Source: Deferribacteres bacterium (GTDB lineage Bacteria > Zhuqueibacterota > Zhuqueibacteria > Zhuqueibacterales > Geothermadaptataceae). From it: a stretch of 64,000 nt of DNA. The position numbers were made by a program, and so were the translations under genes. Position 1 is the first letter of the stretch, and the number at the start of each line of letters is the position of its first letter. Positions 34,301 through 43,113 of this stretch are shown here, one piece after another. The notes beneath the pieces are model-generated. The model was not told the origin of the DNA, ran no database searches, and saw only the letters and a list, made by a program, of their open reading frames with translations. Where the stretch lies: NCBI GenBank assembly GCA_020633675.1, contig JACKDE010000003.1:310001-374000 (forward strand), given 5' to 3'.

Positions 34301-35659
34301 ATGAGTGTTCGATATTTGGCCATTGCCGCATTCTGTGCGGCGCTTGTCTTTGGACAGGTTCAAGCTCAGCAAAACTGGCCGCAATGGCGCGGCCCGGCAC
34401 AAAACGGCATCAGCAATGCAACGGATTTGCCAGTGACCTGGAGCGAGTCGGAAAATATCGTCTGGAAAACAGCACTGCCAGCGTGGAGTGGCAGCACGCC
34501 CATCATTTGGGAAAATCGTATTTTCCTGACCTCACCATCGGCTCAGAATCCTGATGAACAAGCTCCCCCACCACCTCCGGGAGGGCGACGCAGCCGCTAT
34601 GGGCAAGCACGCAGTCCTGGCGGCAAAGATTTATATCTTTTGAGTCTCTCGCGCCAAACCGGCGAGATTCTGTGGCAGCAAAGGCTCGACACAGGCAACC
34701 GGCTGCATCGCAAAGGCAACAGTGCATCCCCCTCACCTGTCACAGATGGCCAGCATGTTTGGACTGTCACCGGCACCGGACAAGTAACGGCACTCGATTT
34801 TTCCGGAAAAATTCTATGGCAACGCAATTTGCAGGACGATTACGGTCAATTTGGCCTGAATTGGGGCTATGCCTCTTCGCCACTGTTGCATGACGGCAAA
34901 CTGATCGTACAGGTCTTGCACGGTATGCACACCGACGACCCGTCGTACATTGTGGCATTCGATGCACAGACTGGCGCGGAATTGTGGAAACAGGAGCGGC
35001 CGACCGATGCGATTATGGAATCGCCGGATGCCTATACCACGCCGGTCCTTTTGCACCACCAGGGCGAAAAGCACATTGTGATCACTGGCGGTGACTACGT
35101 TACCGGACATGACCCTGCAAACGGTAAAGAGCTGTGGCGCGCTGGTGGACTCAATCCGGACAATTCGCGCAATTATCGCATCGTAGCCTCTCCGATCGCT
35201 TTTGACGGCCTGATTTATGCCCCGACCCGCAACAAGCCGTTGCTGGTTCTCAAAGCAGGCGGCAGCGGCATGCTCGGTAGTGACTACTTGCAATGGAAGT
35301 GGACCGGCGCAGGCTCACCGGATGTGCCAACGCCAGCCTGCGATGGCAAGCTGTTTTACATGGTCGATGATCGTGGCCTGGTTACCGCGCTCGATGCCAA
35401 ATCAGGCGATGTTGTGTGGGGACCGCAGCGCACCGCGCAGGGCATCGTCAGTGCCTCGCCGCTGGTTGCGGACGGCAAAATCTACATCACCAATGAACAG
35501 GCCGAGACGACGGTCCTGGTTGCCGGTAACGAATATCGCCAGCTCGCAACCAATACTCTGGATGGCAGCTACACACTGTCCTCGCCGGTTGCAGTGGGCT
35601 CGAATCTGTTCATTCGCACCAGCAAATTTTTATACTGTATCGGCGAGCGTCCGGAATAA
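34301..35659 (+). CDS. Exported PQQ-like beta-propeller protein (BamB-like)
   Basis: A 452-residue protein with a signal peptide (YLAIAAFCAALVFGQVQAQ) and PQQ-type propeller blades: NWPQWRGPAQNGIS, YLLSLSRQTGEILWQQRL, VTALDFSGKILWQRNL, VAFDAQTGAELWKQE, HDPANGKELWRAGG and VTALDAKSGDVVWGPQ. The 'WPQWRGP..NG' opening marks a large family of non-enzymatic periplasmic propellers in Planctomycetes-, Verrucomicrobia- and FCB-type genomes. A short Pro/Gly-rich insert (EQAPPPPPGGRRSR) interrupts the first blades. Role unknown; no PQQ-dehydrogenase catalytic residues were seen. Confidence 0.82.
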   Translation: MSVRYLAIAAFCAALVFGQVQAQQNWPQWRGPAQNGISNATDLPVTWSESENIVWKTALPAWSGSTPIIWENRIFLTSPSAQNPDEQAPPPPPGGRRSRYGQARSPGGKDLYLLSLSRQTGEILWQQRLDTGNRLHRKGNSASPSPVTDGQHVWTVTGTGQVTALDFSGKILWQRNLQDDYGQFGLNWGYASSPLLHDGKLIVQVLHGMHTDDPSYIVAFDAQTGAELWKQERPTDAIMESPDAYTTPVLLHHQGEKHIVITGGDYVTGHDPANGKELWRAGGLNPDNSRNYRIVASPIAFDGLIYAPTRNKPLLVLKAGGSGMLGSDYLQWKWTGAGSPDVPTPACDGKLFYMVDDRGLVTALDAKSGDVVWGPQRTAQGIVSASPLVADGKIYITNEQAETTVLVAGNEYRQLATNTLDGSYTLSSPVAVGSNLFIRTSKFLYCIGERPE

Positions 35660-35711
35660 CTCGCCTGCATCGAGTTGGCAGCACGTTGATTTTTTCTGGA
35701 AAGATTTTCAC

Positions 35712-36761
35712 ATGTCGATCCTTCACAAACCGGTTCACGAGTGGGCGCGTGCTCTGCTCTTCGATTTTGACTTCACCCTCGGCGACTCGTCAGCCGCAGT
35801 GGTCGAATGCGTAAATTTTGCGCTGCAGCAGGTTGGGGCGCCGTTCGCCACACCATCTGCGATCAAAAAAACCATTGGCTTGCCGCTCGATATCATTTTC
35901 CGGCAATTCTGCCCACAGCATGTCGACGCTGCCATCCCGCTTTTTATGGATTGCGCCGACCGGATTATGGTCGACAAAACCGAAATGTATCCGGGCGTCA
36001 TCGATGCCCTGCAGCGCGTTGCCGACGAAACAGATCTGCAAATTGCTGTCATTTCCACCAAAAACCATCTGCGGATTGTCGAAATCATGGCCCGATTCAG
36101 ACTTTCCGGGATCGTGCGTGTGATCGTTGGCGGCGATGATATTCCCAATCCCAAACCGGCGCCGGACGCCACCTTGCTCGCACTCAAACTGCTCGAGTGC
36201 CCGGCATCCGAAGCATTGTTTATCGGAGACAGCCGCATGGATGCCGGTTCAGCAAAAGCTGCCGGCGTGGCCTTTTGCGGCGTCACCACCGGCACTACCA
36301 GCGCAGCACAATTGGCTGAGGCCGGCGCACTCACAACCTATGCCAATACAGCAGCAGCTCTGGAAGATTTATTGCTGACCCACCTCAATAAACTACCTGC
36401 TGGCGGCGACCAACGAGAATTTGTCATGCCAGCACTCGACAGCTTGCAAAACGAAGTCGAGATCAGCTATTTCAAATCGAGCGGACCGGGCGGTCAGAAA
36501 AAGAACAAAACCTCCAGCGCTGTCCGCATCAGGCATATTCCGACCGGCATTATTGTCGTCGCGACCGAGAGTCGCTCGCAGCACAAAAATCGTGAGCTGG
36601 CCTGGCAACGCCTGATTGCAAGGCTCGAAAAACTGGCAGAAAAACCCAAACCACGCAAGCGTACCCGCCCGCCCGCTGCTGCAAAAGCAGCCCGGTTGCA
36701 AAAGAAAAAAGTGATCAGCGCCAAAAAGCAAATGCGCAAACCACCTTCAATCGACGAATAA
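35712..36761 (+). CDS. HAD phosphatase fused to a release-factor-like (ArfB/RF-1) domain
   Basis: One uninterrupted frame of 349 codons. Residues 14-225 are a HAD hydrolase of the phosphoglycolate-phosphatase type: LLFDFDFTLGDS (Asp18, Asp20), VISTKN, NPKPAPDAT and FIGDSRMDAGSAKAAG. Residues 240-349 are a stop-codon-independent peptidyl-tRNA hydrolase domain: YFKSSGPGGQKKNKTSSAVRI carries GGQ at 260-262, and a basic tail (KPRKRTRPPAAAKAARLQKKK) resembles the ribosome-mRNA-channel tail of ArfB. An internal Met239 (ATG 36426) could allow separate synthesis of the second half, but its ribosome site is weak. alr starts immediately after the stop (TAAATG). Fusion is seen; ribosome rescue is inference. 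Confidence 0.8.
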   Translation: MSILHKPVHEWARALLFDFDFTLGDSSAAVVECVNFALQQVGAPFATPSAIKKTIGLPLDIIFRQFCPQHVDAAIPLFMDCADRIMVDKTEMYPGVIDALQRVADETDLQIAVISTKNHLRIVEIMARFRLSGIVRVIVGGDDIPNPKPAPDATLLALKLLECPASEALFIGDSRMDAGSAKAAGVAFCGVTTGTTSAAQLAEAGALTTYANTAAALEDLLLTHLNKLPAGGDQREFVMPALDSLQNEVEISYFKSSGPGGQKKNKTSSAVRIRHIPTGIIVVATESRSQHKNRELAWQRLIARLEKLAEKPKPRKRTRPPAAAKAARLQKKKVISAKKQMRKPPSIDE

Positions 36762-37904
36762 ATGAGCACATCGCAAAAAGTCCGCCCTGCCTGGATTGAA
36801 ATCGATCTCGATCAACTGCACCGTAATTTTGCCCTGATTCGAGCGGATTTACCTGCCAACTTGCGCTTCCTCATGGTGGTAAAAGATAATGCTTATGGGC
36901 ACGGTGCGGTTGAAATCGCACAGGCTGCGATCAACGCCGGCGCGTGCATGTTGGGCACCGTTACGGTCGATGAAGCACTGCAGTTGCGGCAAAACGGTAT
37001 TTCCACGCCAATTTTAGTGATGGGCGAGCGCACCGATGCCGAACTTGCCGAATGTATCGCACACAATCTGACACCCTGCATCAACGATGTGCATACGGCA
37101 GCAAAACTAGCAAAACTGGCAGAACAGCAACGACGACAGGTTGATTTCCATATTGAGGTCGATACCGGCATGAGCCGCTACGGCGTGCGCTGGAGCAAAG
37201 CTGCTGCGGTCATCGCCGAGCTAAATCAGATCACATCGCTGCGGTTGCAGGGCGTGATGAGCCATTTTGCCATGTCGGATGAATTGGACAAGACCTTTGC
37301 CAATCAACAACTTCAACGCTTCGAGGACATGCTGGCGCAACTCACAGCGCGAAACATTTCAATCCCCACTCGCCACATGTGCAACACCGGCGGTTTTCTC
37401 GATCTGCCGCATGCGCATTTTGACATGGTGCGATTGGGTATTTTGCCGCTCGGTGTTTATCCATCAGTGGTGTGCCGCCGTATCGCTGGCATCGCTCCGA
37501 TCATGGCAGTTAAAACCCGTATCGCGGCGATCCAGGAGCTGGCGATCGGCGATTCGGTTGGCTACGGCATGTGTTATACCGCAGAAAAGCCGCACCGCCT
37601 TGCTGTGCTCCCCATCGGCTATGGTGATGGCTATCCGCGCGTCCGCAATCAGGGCGAGGTACTGATTCACGGCCAGCGCGCCCGCATCATCGGCGGCAAT
37701 GCCATGGACGCGATGATGGTTGACTTGAGCGCGATGCCGCAAGCGCAGCGCTGGGACGAAGTCGTTTTGCAGGGCAAGCAAGGTAATGACGAAATCAGCG
37801 TGCATGATATTGCGAAGCTGAAAGATACCGTTTCTTACGACGTGCTGAGTGGCTGGCGCGAGCGGTTGCCGCGCGTTTATCAAACTGAAGGTGAGCGTCC
37901 ATGA
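36762..37904 (+). CDS. alr: Alanine racemase
   Basis: A 380-residue PLP enzyme making D-alanine for peptidoglycan. The PLP lysine is in FLMVVKDNAYGHG (Lys41). The second catalytic residue, a tyrosine, is in the GYGMCYTAEKPHR segment, followed by LPIGYGDGYPR and the C-terminal beta domain ending in YDVLSGWRERLPRVY. Length is normal. The ATG abuts the stop of the HAD/release-factor gene, and the stop overlaps the next start (ATGA 37901-37904), so three genes form a tightly coupled operon. Confidence 0.93.
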   Translation: MSTSQKVRPAWIEIDLDQLHRNFALIRADLPANLRFLMVVKDNAYGHGAVEIAQAAINAGACMLGTVTVDEALQLRQNGISTPILVMGERTDAELAECIAHNLTPCINDVHTAAKLAKLAEQQRRQVDFHIEVDTGMSRYGVRWSKAAAVIAELNQITSLRLQGVMSHFAMSDELDKTFANQQLQRFEDMLAQLTARNISIPTRHMCNTGGFLDLPHAHFDMVRLGILPLGVYPSVVCRRIAGIAPIMAVKTRIAAIQELAIGDSVGYGMCYTAEKPHRLAVLPIGYGDGYPRVRNQGEVLIHGQRARIIGGNAMDAMMVDLSAMPQAQRWDEVVLQGKQGNDEISVHDIAKLKDTVSYDVLSGWRERLPRVYQTEGERP

Positions 37905-38707
37905 AACTGCTTTTTTCCGAGCACAAATCCGATTATCCGAATTACATTTTCCCGTACGCCGTTTGGGCCTTTCCGGATGCCGGGGAAACCGCGGCAGACA
38001 TTTTTGGCAAAGGTTTTCTCCCCGCTTCCCGGGAACTCACACGCTATTACATGTGCCGGCATCTGCGGGTTGCTTTGCAAAATTTCAAGCCATCATCAGA
38101 AAATCGCCGCATTTTTAAAAAAGGCAAAGGCATAACGCTTTCACTGCTGCCACGTAGCGAGTTCGACTACAGCGAGACGCGCCGGCATGCTTTTAAAACC
38201 TACGCAGACATCAAATTTGGCAAAGATGTTATGACATATGAGCGCCTCGACAGCCTGTTCCACTCGAGAATCATTTCGCATCTTCTGGTTTTCACCGATG
38301 CAGACACTGGCAACGAGGTTGGGGTGGCAACATTGCTGCTGGAACCCAAGCAACTAGCGTATTACTATTACGCTTTTTATGATTTGATTTATTATGAGCG
38401 CAATCTCGGTATGTTTATGATGACCTCGGCAGTAGCTCATTTTGCCGATCTCGGCTTCGACTATCTTTACCTTGGCACCTGCTATTCGCGCAATGCCTTG
38501 TACAAAACCCAGTTTTCGGGCGCTGAATTCTTTAATGGCGTATGCTGGTCGCATGAGTTGAAAGAACTAAAATACATGATAAACCGGGATAGCCATGCCG
38601 TCTCCCAGCACCTGTTCGAAACCGAGGATTATCTGGCCAAATTTCACGCCAGCGATTTATCCGTTCTCATTGCGGCAAGCCCCTTTCATATCACCAGCGC
38701 AGCCTGA
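37901..38707 (+). CDS. Arginyl/leucyl-tRNA-protein transferase-like (ATE/Bpt fold) protein
   Basis: A 268-residue protein with the GNAT-like ATE C-terminal fold. YYMCRHLRVALQNFKPSSENRRIFKK corresponds to the bacterial Bpt block 'HC..C...RV....FRPS.SQRR...K'. YYYYAFYDLIYYERNLGMFMMTSAVAHF and YLYLGTCYSRNALYKTQF correspond to the acyl-CoA-like tRNA pocket and the 'YLGYWI....MNYK..F.P' motif. Only one cysteine remains of the N-terminal cysteine cluster. If active, it would add an amino acid to protein N-termini to make an N-degron read by ClpS (also in this window). ATGA coupling to alr is unexplained. The function assignment is inference. Confidence 0.65.
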   Translation: MKLLFSEHKSDYPNYIFPYAVWAFPDAGETAADIFGKGFLPASRELTRYYMCRHLRVALQNFKPSSENRRIFKKGKGITLSLLPRSEFDYSETRRHAFKTYADIKFGKDVMTYERLDSLFHSRIISHLLVFTDADTGNEVGVATLLLEPKQLAYYYYAFYDLIYYERNLGMFMMTSAVAHFADLGFDYLYLGTCYSRNALYKTQFSGAEFFNGVCWSHELKELKYMINRDSHAVSQHLFETEDYLAKFHASDLSVLIAASPFHITSAA

Positions 38708-38907
38708 GCGATCCCATCACGGAAGCGCATCGGTTTGCTTCATCAGAAATGCTGAAATATGGTGAAATTTAGTGTATTACAGAGCATTTTTTGCGGATAT
38801 TTCACGTTGCAAACCATTATTGCAAACGCCCTCGCAAAACCATAGTTTTGTATGTACTTACAGTTCAAATACACGATCAAAAAACGGTCCATATTGAAAG
38901 GTTTGTA

Positions 38908-39276
38908 ATGTCGGCAGAAGAGCTTCACGAGAACAACAATGCACCCAATCGACTGAAACAAATTCAGGACTTGATGTTTCGCGAGTACATTGATGATTGG
39001 GAAAACAAAGTCAAAGTTTTGTATCGTAAAATCAAAGAACTCGAGGCGCAAACATCCGAAAGCTCCAAAAATCTGGATGAGAGATTCCAGACAATGAAAG
39101 CTGAGCTGATGGAAGAGCTCACCAAGGAAAAAACGGCTCGCGCGACCGCCTTCGAAACGTTTAGAGCAGACGTCACCAAAAAAGTTAACACATTGCTTTC
39201 CAACAGCAAAGTCGAAAAAGAATCGCTGGGCAAACTGCTCATCCAGCTCGGCGAAAAAGTCAGCAATCACCAGTGA
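38908..39276 (+). CDS. Coiled-coil protein, unknown function
   Basis: A 122-residue, highly charged helical protein, MSAEELHENNNAPNRLKQIQDLMFREYIDDWENKVKV..., with heptad-like LYRKIKELEAQTSESSKNLDERFQTMKAELMEELTKEKTA. It has no membrane segment or signal. Such short coiled coils are often scaffold or cytoskeletal partners, but I recognise no family. GAAAGG precedes ATG 38908. A minus-strand frame covering the same DNA looks spurious. Confidence 0.6.
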   Translation: MSAEELHENNNAPNRLKQIQDLMFREYIDDWENKVKVLYRKIKELEAQTSESSKNLDERFQTMKAELMEELTKEKTARATAFETFRADVTKKVNTLLSNSKVEKESLGKLLIQLGEKVSNHQ

Positions 39277-39442
39277 TCCGGCGTCAGCTCTGCACTGAAC
39301 CGGTGCAGGGCATGGCTCTTCCCAGCCGTTTTGGGCGCAAAGTGCTTGCAATTCCCTTCCAGGGCCTCCATCTTTTTGCATCCATGCCGGGCAAAAAAGT
39401 CCGCGCAGCAACTGCAGCACCAATCCACCTTCAATCAACACG

Positions 39443-40762
39443 ATGCAAAAAATCGCCACACTTCTTTTCTGGTCGGTAATCTCTGCCGCCTTTATAGGGC
39501 CGGGCACGGTGACCACTGCGGCCTCAGCGGGCGCGAAATATCAATTTAGCCTGATGTGGGCGCTGTCCTTTTCAACCATTGCCTGCCTGGTCTTACAGGA
39601 AGCCAGCGCACGATTGACCATCGTTTCCGGCAAAAACCTCGGCCAGGCAATTCGGATGCAATTTTCCGGAGGCATCTCCGGTGTTGCCATTTTGATCGTT
39701 GTGGTCGGCGCAATCATTATAGGCTGCGCTGCCTATGAAGCCGGCAATATTTTAGGCGGCGTGGCTGGTGCTGCACTCGCTACCGGCTGGCCAGGTGATG
39801 CCTTGACGCTGTTCTGCGGTTTAAGTGCCGGATTGTTGCTATGGTTCGGTTCCACTCAGCTCGTCGCTAAAATTCTGGGCGGCGTGGTTGCACTGATGGG
39901 GCTGGCTTTTTTGATCACGGCATTCCTGATCTCGCCATCACTGCCTGCCATCTTTAAAGGCGGACTCGTTCCAAGCTTCCCTCCGGCAAGCGGTCTGCTG
40001 ATAATGGGATTGATCGGCACGACTGTCGTACCGTATAACATTTTTCTGGGATCGGGTATTGCTATAGCCAGCAAATCTCTAAAGGAAATGCGCTTCGGTC
40101 TTGGGATCGCTGTGCTGTTCGGCGGCATTATTTCGATGGCTGTTCTGGTGGTCGGCACGGCCATAGCAGGTGAGTTTTCATTTGCTGCATTGTCCGAGGC
40201 GTTGCAGCAAAATCTCGGCAAGGGCGCGGACTTGCTGTTTGCCTTTGGTCTATTCGCAGCCGGTTTTTCGTCAGCGATCACGGCGCCGTTGGCTGCAGCC
40301 ATCACTGCGCAAAGTCTGTTCGCGCGCAAGGATGTTAGCCAATGGCAGCCAAATTCATGGCGCTATCGCAGTGTATGGCTGGGTGTTCTGCTTACCGGCA
40401 TTCTATTTGGTCTGACTGGTGTGCAACCGGTGCCGGCCATCATTTTGGCGCAAGCGCTGAACGGTATTTTGCTGCCGCTGATCGCTGTATTTCTTTTCAT
40501 TGTCATCAATCATCCCGGACTGGTCGGCAAGCCGGGTCGCAACGGCTTTTTTGCCAATGCAGTGATGACCGCAGTCGTCTTTATCAGCGTTTTGCTCGGT
40601 GTCGCCAACATACTGAAAGCTGGTGGGGCGGCTTTTGGCTATTCTTTGCCGAGCGAGCAGAGCATGCTGATCATTGCGGCGATTTGTGCTGCCGTGATTT
40701 TCATTCCGGTCTTAAATATTGTGAAACGGAATCGCTCCGCTGGCGATATGCGTATGAATTAA
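39443..40762 (+). CDS. NRAMP-family transporter with non-canonical metal-site motifs
   Basis: A 439-residue protein with about eleven hydrophobic helices. Family membership is shown by FIGPGTVTTAASAGAKYQFSLMWAL in helix 1 and GLIGTTVVPYNIFLGS in helix 6. In classical manganese/iron NRAMPs these are DPGN and MPH; here they are GPGT (19-22) and VPYN (196-199), so both the metal-coordinating Asp/Asn and the Met are absent. This subgroup is common in bacteria but poorly characterised; magnesium or another hard cation is possible. No regulator is adjacent. Confidence 0.82.
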   Translation: MQKIATLLFWSVISAAFIGPGTVTTAASAGAKYQFSLMWALSFSTIACLVLQEASARLTIVSGKNLGQAIRMQFSGGISGVAILIVVVGAIIIGCAAYEAGNILGGVAGAALATGWPGDALTLFCGLSAGLLLWFGSTQLVAKILGGVVALMGLAFLITAFLISPSLPAIFKGGLVPSFPPASGLLIMGLIGTTVVPYNIFLGSGIAIASKSLKEMRFGLGIAVLFGGIISMAVLVVGTAIAGEFSFAALSEALQQNLGKGADLLFAFGLFAAGFSSAITAPLAAAITAQSLFARKDVSQWQPNSWRYRSVWLGVLLTGILFGLTGVQPVPAIILAQALNGILLPLIAVFLFIVINHPGLVGKPGRNGFFANAVMTAVVFISVLLGVANILKAGGAAFGYSLPSEQSMLIIAAICAAVIFIPVLNIVKRNRSAGDMRMN

Positions 40763-41016
40763 CTTGACTTCGAACTGTTCTTCTTTACAAATTGCAGCCT
40801 TGGTAAATTAGTTTGTTCAGACTCAATTTTGTCTAATATGTAAACGGGGGCGAATTCGAAATAAATCTGCAAAACGGCATCAGCCGCGCGCCAGTCGCAT
40901 GGCTACGGCTTGCACAGCGCGGCTTTGCACGCGACACATCTCGCGTTCCGACAGAGGACGATGCATCAGCGCAACAAAGGGCTGATGACGATACAAATAG
41001 ACAGGAAAAATTGCAC

Positions 41017-41706
41017 GTGACCAAAGATTTTTCTGCTTACGATGATATCGATCTGGTAAAATATGTGGCGTTCGCGCCACAGAGTTCACTTGCCTGGCAA
41101 AGGGCTTTCACCGAATTCGACCGTCGCTACAACCGCTTTATCGGTACTGTTGTGTATCGAAAATGCAACCAGCTCGGCTATTCGCGCGGCCATAGCTATC
41201 TTGAAGACTTTATTCAGGATGTGTACAAAAAGCTGCTGCAAAACGATCGCGAGGGCTTAAAGCGCTTCAATGGTGAACACAAAAACCAATTGCTGCGCTA
41301 CCTGCAAACCACATCTTTCCGCATTGTGCTCAACAAACACTATCGCGACGAGATTGCGCCGACACACTCCCCTTCCGGCGGCTTGCAATCGCTCGATCAA
41401 ATCATGGAAAACTTATCCGATGGCAGCGAAATGGATTTGAAGGCTGTCCTACCCGATCCACATGGCATGGACGATACCAAAAAGAGCGAAATTCTGGATG
41501 AACTCAAGCACTGCCTCGACTCGACGCAAAAAAACAACAAACACAAAGAGCGCAATATCCTGATTTTTATGTTACATTTGTTCGCGGGATTCAGTGCAGA
41601 TGAGGTGGCCTCACGTTTTGATATGGATGTCTCGTCAAAGCGGATTTCCAACCTGGTGACAGACATGAAAAAGATGGTCGTGCGCTGTTTGCAAAAAAGA
41701 TTGTGA
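41017..41706 (+). CDS. Sigma-70 family (ECF-like) RNA polymerase sigma factor
   Basis: A 229-residue protein. The region-2-like part is FDRRYNRFIGTVVYRKCNQLGYSRGHSYLEDFIQDVYKKLL. A long linker follows, then region-4-like FSADEVASRFDMDVSSKRISNLVTDMKKMVVRCL with a helix-turn-helix. The linker (about 110-165) is longer than in typical ECF factors. GTG 41017 is the chosen start, with AGGA upstream; TTG 41011 is also possible. A putative anti-sigma gene follows after a 259-nt gap that holds no other gene and may contain a self-dependent promoter. Confidence 0.72.
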   Translation: MTKDFSAYDDIDLVKYVAFAPQSSLAWQRAFTEFDRRYNRFIGTVVYRKCNQLGYSRGHSYLEDFIQDVYKKLLQNDREGLKRFNGEHKNQLLRYLQTTSFRIVLNKHYRDEIAPTHSPSGGLQSLDQIMENLSDGSEMDLKAVLPDPHGMDDTKKSEILDELKHCLDSTQKNNKHKERNILIFMLHLFAGFSADEVASRFDMDVSSKRISNLVTDMKKMVVRCLQKRL

Positions 41707-41965
41707 CAGGCAGCAAATTTTATAGGAAATTGCTTGCCAAGACTTGTCTTTGTTCATTAGGCGCGCTAATGACCGCTCCTTGAAATTGAATGTGTGCTTT
41801 CCTTGTTTTTTAATGAAGTAAGTTGTTGGAGGTTGCGGTCAAATTTCATGCTCCAATTTTAGCTGAATTTGTGCTTATTTTTCCGAAATTCCCAAATAAA
41901 ACCCTGCTGCTGTGCAGCTTTTCAATGTGCTCCCAGGGTGAGTTGACCAGGAGGTTTTAATTTTC

Positions 41966-42910
41966 ATGGCTGAATATAAACTAAATTGTATCGATGACAC
42001 GTTGCTATGGCGTTACATCGAAGGCTATACCGATGAAGCGGAGACCAACTCTGTACAAGCGCACCTGATCGCCTGCGAGAAATGCTTTAGCGTGTTCGTG
42101 TCAGTGATGCACACTGAGCGCAACCCACTGACTGACCGGGAAATTGCAGAAGTCAACAAAATATTGAGCAGTGATCGCGAGAAAGTGATCGCCGATTTTT
42201 TGCAGCAAAACGCGCCTGCTGTCAGCCAGTCGGCACCGCGTGTTAATGCCTGGCAAAATCTGCGTGACTGGGCCAGCCAGCATTTCGGGCTGCGTGCGGT
42301 TCTGGGAATGGTTGCGGCTTTGGCTGTCATGGTGGTTGCCTGGCAAGGTGTTCGCTTTATGTCTCAGCCTGCAATCGATGACACGTTGTATATTTTCGAT
42401 GATCGCGCACCGTACTTGCCCAGCACCCTACGTTCAGCAGGGCCGGATTCTGAACTGCCGGTCTGGCAGGAAACGCTGAATAGCGCCATACAAAATCAGT
42501 ATGGCTTGCGTGAGTATGAAGCTGCCCTGCAATCTTTTGAATCAATCGAGACCGCCACTGCGAATTTGCCAGCAGATTCAGCCCAAAAAGAAATCCCTGC
42601 GCGTCTGCGCGATGTGTATTTTTACAAAGGTCTTTCTCATCTTGCGCTGTCACGCAGCCAAACACGAAAACTATCCGACAGTTTGCGCGCCGACCATGCC
42701 GAACGTGCAGTTCGCTCGCTGCAAATTGCGGATTCACTCGTCAAAGCGCATACGCTGCCCAATCCGGACCGCGAAGCGTACTATCTCGGACTGGCGCTTG
42801 CACTGGCTGGGCAGGAGCAGCAAGCCCTTGCCAAACTGGATCAGGTTTCCAGCACAAGCAGCTTTTTTGACGACAGCGAGCGTTTGAAAAAAGCATGGAT
42901 TGCAAAATAA
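41966..42910 (+). CDS. Membrane anti-sigma-like protein with zinc finger and TPR-like periplasmic region
   Basis: A 314-residue protein. The cytosolic N-terminus has the anti-sigma zinc signature H-x3-C-x2-C in QAHLIACEKCF (His33, Cys37, Cys40). One transmembrane helix (RAVLGMVAALAVMVVAWQGV, about 108-128) follows. The periplasmic part is helical and TPR-like: YEAALQSFESIETA, VYFYKGLSHLALS and AYYLGLALALAGQEQQALAKL. This architecture fits a sensor that releases the sigma factor encoded upstream. AGGAGG precedes the start. Confidence 0.75.
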   Translation: MAEYKLNCIDDTLLWRYIEGYTDEAETNSVQAHLIACEKCFSVFVSVMHTERNPLTDREIAEVNKILSSDREKVIADFLQQNAPAVSQSAPRVNAWQNLRDWASQHFGLRAVLGMVAALAVMVVAWQGVRFMSQPAIDDTLYIFDDRAPYLPSTLRSAGPDSELPVWQETLNSAIQNQYGLREYEAALQSFESIETATANLPADSAQKEIPARLRDVYFYKGLSHLALSRSQTRKLSDSLRADHAERAVRSLQIADSLVKAHTLPNPDREAYYLGLALALAGQEQQALAKLDQVSSTSSFFDDSERLKKAWIAK

Positions 42911-43113
42911 TCCAGCATCGTTTTGGTCGCATACTTATTCTTGTAAAAATCGCTGCATCTTCCTTCCACAAGTTCCCGTATGCAGCAATCAAATCGCCTA
43001 TTCACGTCAGCATTTTTTCAACCTACCCTAAAAAATTTGACATCATCACTTTCGTCGTCTATATTCTCAACAAGTGCTCCGTTTCAACTGGAGCCCAATG
43101 TAAAGGCCATAAC

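Noticed and set aside
38743..39516. A 257-codon minus-strand open frame covering the coiled-coil gene
   Set aside because: Composition (many Cys, Phe and Gln in no pattern) is that of an antisense shadow, and the plus-strand coiled-coil gene has a ribosome site.
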